Assembly: GCA_039208045.1 (NCBI GenBank)
Contig: JBCCRH010000092.1
Coordinates: forward strand, 1 to 15,838
Source: JBCCRH01 sp039208045
Lineage (GTDB): Bacteria; Bacteroidota; Bacteroidia; Chitinophagales; Saprospiraceae
DNA length: 15,838 bases
Reading direction: 5' to 3'
Below the pieces are notes generated by a model, which saw nothing but the letters and a program-made list of their open reading frames with translations, was not told the origin of the DNA and made no database searches. This document shows positions 15,769-15,838 of the stretch, in pieces. Every line of letters begins with the position of its first letter. Positions within the stretch are counted from its first letter, which is position 1. The position numbers were made by a program, and so were the translations under genes.

Positions 15769-15838
15769 GCATTTTGGCAAGGGGATTTTGCTCTAAGACA
15801 AGGCGAAAAATGCAGACGATGCCCAGCATCGACGAGGC
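15769..15838. repeat. probable palindromic intergenic repeat, cut by the window edge
   Basis: After the last stop codon the sequence holds nested inverted repeats. GCATTTT (15769-15775) is mirrored by AAAATGC (15807-15813). Beyond that, a tight hairpin CGATGC-CCA-GCATCG occupies 15817-15831. No coding frame explains it. The pattern suits a short interspersed palindromic element or a structured 3' untranslated region; the right half probably continues beyond the window. No second full copy is present here. Confidence 0.4.

Noticed and set aside
1..15838. CRISPR array, rRNA, tRNA or insertion sequence
   Set aside because: No regularly spaced direct repeats, no cloverleaf or rRNA-like segments and no transposase or terminal inverted repeats were recognised on either strand.

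Overview
The window looks like a chromosomal segment of a Bacteroidota bacterium, possibly from the Saprospiria or a related marine or sludge lineage. This rests on recognised protein families (a MoxR/DUF58/BatA-type operon, a DUF7009-like protein, a Bacteroidota-style ABC/HlyD/TolC trio, a short ECF sigma factor), on a TAnnTTTG-type -7 promoter box before the last gene, and on weak Shine-Dalgarno signals. The phylum is well supported; the lower-rank placement is a guess.

Left part (1-7392, plus strand): the truncated end of an unknown reading frame is followed by five tightly packed genes. They encode a MoxR-type AAA+ ATPase, a short cytoplasmic DUF58 protein with an intact MIDAS-like DxSxS motif, a BatA-like membrane protein, a 789-residue DUF4175-like membrane protein with a histidine-rich tandem repeat, and a 591-residue membrane protein with a cysteine-free, glutamine-amidotransferase-like domain. 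Junctions of +8, -4, -26 and -1 nt indicate one translationally coupled operon. MoxR ATPases with MIDAS-domain partners usually act as chaperone or remodelling machines; the three membrane proteins would place this one at the inner membrane, with large parts probably in the periplasm. The substrate is unknown.

Middle part (7449-8045, plus strand): a two-gene unit encodes a small antitoxin-like protein with no toxin beside it and a DUF7009-like protein. The second gene runs 18 nt into the 3' end of the convergent tolC-like gene.

Transporter part (8028-12660, minus strand): an ABC half-transporter, an HlyD-type periplasmic adaptor and a TolC-type outer-membrane channel form a type I secretion-like operon. 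The ABC protein is the most unusual item. Its nucleotide-binding domain keeps the Walker A lysine and the Walker B glutamate but has lost the Walker A Ser/Thr, the Q-loop Gln, the LSGGQ signature, the Walker B Asp and the H-loop His.

Right part (12841-15838): an ECF sigma factor gene on the minus strand ends in a good intrinsic terminator before the transporter operon. A roughly 375-nt AT-rich gap with repeated A/T-tract motifs separates it from a divergent XerC/D-type tyrosine recombinase. After that comes an SRPBCC plus GyrI-like protein with its own promoter box. The last 70 bases hold the beginning of what looks like a palindromic intergenic repeat cut by the window edge.
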